From Planctomycetota bacterium (GTDB lineage: Bacteria > Planctomycetota > MHYJ01 > WSZJ01 > JACPWG01): 8,281 nt of DNA. Shown here piece after piece: positions 1 to 8,281 of the stretch. Location of the stretch: assembly GCA_016220045.1 (NCBI GenBank), contig JACRIP010000632.1, positions 1 to 8,281 of the forward strand. The letters run 5' to 3'. Each line of letters opens with the position of its first letter. Positions within the stretch are counted from its first letter, which is position 1. Position numbers and translations under genes: made by a program. The notes beneath the pieces are model-generated. The model did no database searches. It was not told the origin of the DNA and saw nothing but the letters and a program-made list of their open reading frames with translations.

Positions 1-1
1 G

Positions 2-4989
<4,988 letters not shown>

Positions 4990-4993
<4 letters not shown>

Positions 4994-6492
4994 ACATGAG
5001 ACGCACACCCGTTTTGCGAAGCGGCGGCTGCGCGGCCGCGCTCCTGTGCCTGGCGGCGCTGGCGGGCTCGGACCTGCGGGCGGACAAGCCCGTCGTCGAT
5101 CCCGCCCCCGCCGCGCCGCCGGCGGCGGCGCCCGCCGGCGTCGAATGCCTGCCCGGCGGCGACGCCTACGCGGTCGTCGTCAGCCGCGCGACCATGCTCG
5201 ACGACCAGTGGACCCGCGTCGTCGCCGCCTTGCGGGCGAAGCACCATGCGACGGTCCTGGTGCATGCGGGCGCGGTGACCGAGACGCGGACGGAGCTGGC
5301 GCGCCTGCTGCCGCGCCATGTCTGTTTCGTGGCGCGGCCGGAGGAGGCGGGGCGCGCGCTGGTGATCTCCGTGCATCGCCTGATGCGCGCGCTCGACGAC
5401 GATCCGTACACCGATGCGCTTTGGGGCATCCTGACCGGCTACGAGGCGGCGGATGCCGTGCGCATCGCGGAGCGGAGCGCGCCGCTGGCGGTCCGCCGCG
5501 CCGCGGCGGGCTGCGGGATCGACCTGACCGCCTTTCGCGAAGGGGTCTGGTACTCCGAGGGGGCCAAGAACGAGATGTTCGAGCGCACGCCCGGCGGCGC
5601 GGTCGAGAAGCGAATCTGCCCGGACGACACCACCTCGACCCTGGTCGCCGAACTGAACGAGCATGCGCCGGACGCCTTCTTCACCAGCGGCCACGCGACC
5701 TTCCGCGACTGGCAGATCGGCTACAGCTACCGCAACGGCCAGTTCCGCTGCGAGCACGGCACGCTCTATGGACTGGACCTGGGCGGGAAGCGCTACGACG
5801 TGCGTTCCCAGAACCCCAAGGTGTACAGCGCGGCGGGGAATTGCCTGATGGGCCTGGTGGCCGATCGCGAGAGCATGGCGCTGGCCTGGATGCGCACGGG
5901 GGGCGTGCAGCAGATGATCGGGTACGTGGTCTCGACCTGGTTCGGGTACGGCGGGCACGGAGTGAACAGCTACTTCGTGGGGTCCCAGGGCCGCCACAGC
6001 TTCTCCGAAGCGTTCTACTTCAATCAACAGGCGTTGCTGGCGCGGCTGGAGCGCGAGTATCCGCGCGCGGCGCGGGTGGACCTGGACGAGTGGGACCTGG
6101 AACGCGACCCGGGCCTGCTGGAGCGGCAGGCCCGCCGGAACCTGCTGTCGGACCGGGAGGCGCTGGGCCTCCTGTGGGACCGCGACACGGTGGCCTTCTA
6201 CGGCGATCCGGCCTGGGAAGCGCGCGTCGAAAAAGCGCGCGAGCCGGCGTACGAGCAATCCCTGACGGAGAGTCCGGATGGGTTCGCCTTCGAAGTGCGT
6301 GCGCTGGCGGACGGCGGTTGGGACCGGCCGCCGGCGGTCCTCCTGCCGTACCGCGTGGGGGGCGTGAAGGTGACGGCGGGTGCGGAGATGGAACCGATCA
6401 TCACGGATAATTTCGTGCTGCTGCCGCGCAGTGGCGCGTTCAAGCGAGGGGAGGTCTGGCGCGTGACGTTTACCTGCGAGCGGCGGTCGTGA
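4990..6492 (+). CDS. Exported gingipain-like (C25, clan CD) cysteine peptidase, divergent
   Basis: The product is 500 residues from the ATG at 4990. An N-terminal Arg-Arg, a hydrophobic stretch (about residues 13-26) and a likely cleavage site after LRA (Ala31) make a Sec signal peptide, followed by a Pro/Ala-rich spacer to about 50. The core resembles the caspase-fold C25 peptidases. A Ser-Gly-His at 233-235 is followed by a Trp six residues later (ATFRDW), matching the gingipain His-Gly...Trp motif. A conserved-looking AAGNCLMG at 281-288 places a candidate nucleophile at Cys285 and is followed by a helix (MALAWMRTGGVQQMIGYVVST) equivalent to the segment after the gingipain nucleophile. A late YGDP (404-407) matches the GDP motif common near the end of C25 domains. 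The usual Gly after the catalytic His is Ala236. A short beta-rich tail (about 430-498) may be an Ig-like cap. The start codon overlaps the kinase stop, and an alternative ATG lies at 4996; no good Shine-Dalgarno precedes either. The family call rests on motif spacing, not alignment; an inactive homologue is possible. Confidence 0.72.
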
Positions 6493-6509
6493 GGGGCGGG
6501 GCGCAGACG

Positions 6510-6524
6510 GCGCGAGCGTCGCGC
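6510..6524 (+). terminator. Small GC hairpin just after the peptidase gene
   Basis: GCGCGA and TCGCGC form a perfect 6-bp stem around a 3-base loop, 17 bases after the peptidase stop. No T run follows, so it is at best a weak terminator or an mRNA 3'-end stabiliser. In DNA this rich in GC such a short stem can arise by chance. Confidence 0.3.
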
Positions 6525-6634
6525 TAGTGTCCCGTCAACGTCGTTGCTTGGGGTTGTTCAATCCATGGCCCCTCGGGGCGCCTCACGAGGCGCCCCTACG
6601 CCGACCGGAAGAATCGATGTTGACAGGACACTAG
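6524..6634. mobile_element. 111-bp MITE-like inverted-repeat element with CTAG ends
   Basis: The left end CTAGTGTCCCGTCAACGTCG (6524-6543) and the reverse complement of the right end CTAGTGTCCTGTCAACATCG (6615-6634) match at 18 of 20 positions. Imperfect pairing continues further inward, and a perfect GC hairpin lies in the middle, so the whole element can fold into one long stem. No transposase is encoded. CTAG at both outer edges may be a duplicated 4-bp target; CTAR/YTAR targets with 4-bp duplications are typical of the IS5 group. Because CTAG is itself a palindrome, it could equally be part of the terminal repeat. It occupies nearly all of the gap between two convergent genes. No parent insertion sequence was recognised. 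Confidence 0.62.
6575..6596. terminator. Strong central hairpin, candidate bidirectional terminator
   Basis: GGGGCGCCTC and GAGGCGCCCC form a perfect 10-bp stem around AC (realistically 9 bp with a 4-base loop). It sits between the ends of the convergent peptidase and helicase genes, about 80 bases after the peptidase stop and about 35 bases past the helicase stop. No U-tract follows on either strand, so if it terminates it does so as a non-canonical hairpin or together with the surrounding long stem. An overlapping alternative stem, GCCCC-TC-GGGGC (6568-6579), competes with it. Confidence 0.5.
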
Positions 6635-8280
6635 AACAGGTCGAGCTGCTGGTAAGGGGAGGGCTTGGGTTTCGGCTTCGCCTCGGTGTGCGACAGCCGG
6701 CGCAGGTCCTCCGAAATCTGCCGGAGGAAGGGGGAAGGCTCCATCGGCCGTACCTTGCCGCGCCAGCGGCGTCGGGCGGCGTGCGACAGGAAGAGGCGGC
6801 GGCGGGCGCGCGTCATGCCGACGAAGAGCAGCCGGCGCTCCTCCGCCTCCGCCGCTTCCGCGCTCGCGTCGGGCTCGTCCCTGCCGCCAAAGCGCAGCGG
6901 GAGCACGCCGTCTTCGCAGCCGGTGATGAAAACCACCGGGAATTCCAGCCCCTTGGCGGCGTGCAACGTCATGAGCGAGATGCAGGCGGCGCGCGGGTCC
7001 CAGAGGTCGGCGTCGGTGGCGAGCGCAAGCTCGGCGGCGAACTCGCGCACGCCCGCGGAGCGCGCGGCGAGGGCGCGCAGCGCCGGCAGCAGGCGCAGGG
7101 CCTCGCCGTCCGCGGGGGCCGGGGCCGTGTCGGACGCGCCGCCGGCGAGCGAACGCTGCGCCGCGGCGAGGGCGACTTCGAGCCGGGCGGCCGTGTCGCC
7201 GGTCTCGGGCAGATCCCGTAACTGCGCCAGCACCGCGTGCACGAAGTGCGACTCCGCGAGCGGGCCGTGCGCGCGGCGCTGAAAGGGATGGCCGGAACGG
7301 GCGAGCGCCTCGACCAGCACGTCGGCCTGAGCGGCCGTGCGATAGAGCACGGCGATGTCGTTGAAAGCCAGAGCCTCCGTAGCCTGGCCGGCGGCGCGCT
7401 CGCTGTCGAGCGCGAAGAAGGCCGTCCCACCGATCAGCTCCTCGATCGTGCGCACGACGAATTCCGCTTCCGCGCGGTCGGAGGGCGCGTCGTGGACTTC
7501 GATGCGCACTCCGGTATCGGCGAGCGCCGAAAGCACCCGCTCCGGGACTCGCGAAGCCGGCGCAACAACCCGCTTCGCCCCCTCCAGGATCGCGCGCTCG
7601 GAGCGGTAGTTGAGCGTCAGTGAGACCGCGCGCGCGTCCGGGTAGTCCGTGCGGAAGCGCTCGAAACCGTGCGCATCGCTCCCGCGAAAGCCGTAGATCG
7701 CCTGGTCCGGATCGCCGATCACGCAGAGGTCGGTGGCCGGGCCGGGAGGCGCGAGGTGGAGCAGCAGCCGGTACTGGGCTTCGTCGAGGTCCTGGAACTC
7801 GTCCACGGAAATGTGCGGGAAGCGCGTCTGCCAGGCGGCGGCGATCTGGGGATGCGCGTCGAAGAGTGCGAGCGGAAGCGTGATCAGGTCGTCGTAGGCC
7901 AGCGCGCCGCGGGCGCAGCGGTCGGCGAGCGTGTCCTCCTCTTCGGCGCTTTCGGGCGCGGGTTCGATGCGAAAGTCCGCGGGGACGCCGAGGAGCGCGG
8001 CATGTTCGCGCACGATGCGCTGACCGAGCGCGTGGAAGGTGAGGACGGAAACGGCCGCGGCGGCCGGCCCGAGCAGGCGGGCGAGCCGCTCGCGCATTTC
8101 GTCGGCGGCGCGGCGCGTGAACGTAATCGCGAGCAGGCTTGCCGCCGGGGCGCCGCGCTCGGCGACGAGCCCGGCGATACGGTGGGTCAGGGTTCGGGTC
8201 TTGCCCGTACCCGGGCCGGCGAGGATGAGGAGCGGGCCGGCGGCGCTTTCGGCGGCGCGCCGCTGGTCGGCATCGAGTGC
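6631..8280 (-). CDS. UvrD/Rep-family SF1 DNA helicase with C-terminal clamp-binding motif (5' partial)
   Basis: ATP-dependent 3'-5' DNA helicase of superfamily 1A. Residues are numbered from the codon starting at 8280; the frame is open to the window edge and the ATG at 8097 lies inside motif Ia, so the true start is outside. Motifs in order: Q motif LDADQ (2-6), Walker A AGPGTGKT (21-28), Ia AITFTRRAADEM (51-62), Ib TFHALG (81-86), II VDEFQD (159-164), III GDPDQAIYGFRG (189-200), IV NYRS (224-227), V TLHAAKGLEF (438-447), VI VGMTRAR (487-493). All catalytic residues look intact. The 549 visible residues are shorter than UvrD/PcrA/Rep (about 670-750), with compact 1B and 2B regions. After a KPKPKP linker the protein ends in QLDLF (545-549), a consensus beta-clamp-binding peptide. 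The compact form and AGPGTGKTRTLTHRIA wording recall helicases fused behind an EndoQ/PHP-type nuclease; this is inference, as the upstream part is not in the window. The stop codon lies in the CTAG edge of the adjacent inverted-repeat element. Confidence 0.93.
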   Translation of the reverse strand, partial: ALDADQRRAAESAAGPLLILAGPGTGKTRTLTHRIAGLVAERGAPAASLLAITFTRRAADEMRERLARLLGPAAAAVSVLTFHALGQRIVREHAALLGVPADFRIEPAPESAEEEDTLADRCARGALAYDDLITLPLALFDAHPQIAAAWQTRFPHISVDEFQDLDEAQYRLLLHLAPPGPATDLCVIGDPDQAIYGFRGSDAHGFERFRTDYPDARAVSLTLNYRSERAILEGAKRVVAPASRVPERVLSALADTGVRIEVHDAPSDRAEAEFVVRTIEELIGGTAFFALDSERAAGQATEALAFNDIAVLYRTAAQADVLVEALARSGHPFQRRAHGPLAESHFVHAVLAQLRDLPETGDTAARLEVALAAAQRSLAGGASDTAPAPADGEALRLLPALRALAARSAGVREFAAELALATDADLWDPRAACISLMTLHAAKGLEFPVVFITGCEDGVLPLRFGGRDEPDASAEAAEAEERRLLFVGMTRARRRLFLSHAARRRWRGKVRPMEPSPFLRQISEDLRRLSHTEAKPKPKPSPYQQLDLF

Positions 8281-8281
8281 A

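Noticed and set aside
4996..4998. Alternative ATG start for the peptidase, two codons downstream
   Set aside because: Gives the same mature protein, but the ATGA overlap at 4990 is the classic coupled-start arrangement; neither has a clear Shine-Dalgarno, so it is not excluded.
5032..5060. Possible lipoprotein signal (Cys20 after Ala-Leu-Leu) in the peptidase precursor
   Set aside because: The residue before Cys is Leu rather than Gly/Ala/Ser, so the lipobox consensus fails; a standard Sec signal with cleavage after Ala31 fits better.
5046..6410. Plus-strand open frame of 454 codons inside the peptidase gene
   Set aside because: Gly/Arg/Ala-rich shadow; the other frame carries the signal peptide and C25-like motifs.
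6544..7221. Plus-strand open frame opposite the helicase 3' end, starting within the inverted-repeat element
   Set aside because: Antisense to the helicase motifs V and VI; no ribosome binding site and no recognisable domain.

Overview
This is a very GC-rich bacterial chromosomal window (well over two thirds G+C by eye) with three protein-coding genes and one short intergenic element. The large Ser/Thr kinase carrying an exported FG-GAP/TPR/PDZ ectodomain, and the secreted caspase-fold (clan CD) peptidase next to it, suggest a Gram-negative of the Planctomycetes/Lentisphaerota/Kiritimatiellota type or another environmental phylum rich in Hanks-type kinases. This is an inference from gene style; no rRNA or other taxonomic marker is present.

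Layout. Positions 2-4993 (+) hold a 5'-truncated transmembrane Ser/Thr kinase of at least 1663 residues: a Pro/Gly/Ala-rich N-terminal stretch, a PknB-like kinase domain, one membrane helix, and about 1250 exported residues containing TPR-like helices, calcium-loop FG-GAP repeats, a probable beta-sandwich and a C-terminal PDZ domain. An ATGA overlap at 4990-4993 leads straight into a 500-residue exported protein (4990-6492, +), which I read as a divergent gingipain-like C25 peptidase with a putative His235/Cys285 dyad. Positions 6493-6630 are non-coding and are mostly filled by a 111-bp near-palindromic element (6524-6634) that looks like a MITE with CTAG ends and a strong central hairpin. It lies between convergent genes and could terminate both. 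Positions 6631-8280 (-) hold a UvrD/Rep-family SF1 helicase that runs off the right edge. It is compact and ends in a consensus sliding-clamp-binding motif, QLDLF.

How the genes may work together. The kinase and peptidase are almost certainly co-translated, and their non-kinase parts probably meet outside the cytoplasmic membrane. A plausible model is an envelope signalling pair: the FG-GAP/TPR/PDZ ectodomain senses or scaffolds, the secreted cysteine peptidase processes either the ectodomain or a shared substrate, and the cytoplasmic kinase reports the state. The helicase is an unrelated, oppositely oriented DNA-repair gene. No tRNA, rRNA, CRISPR array or intact transposase was seen. The promoters of both the kinase operon and the helicase lie outside the window.
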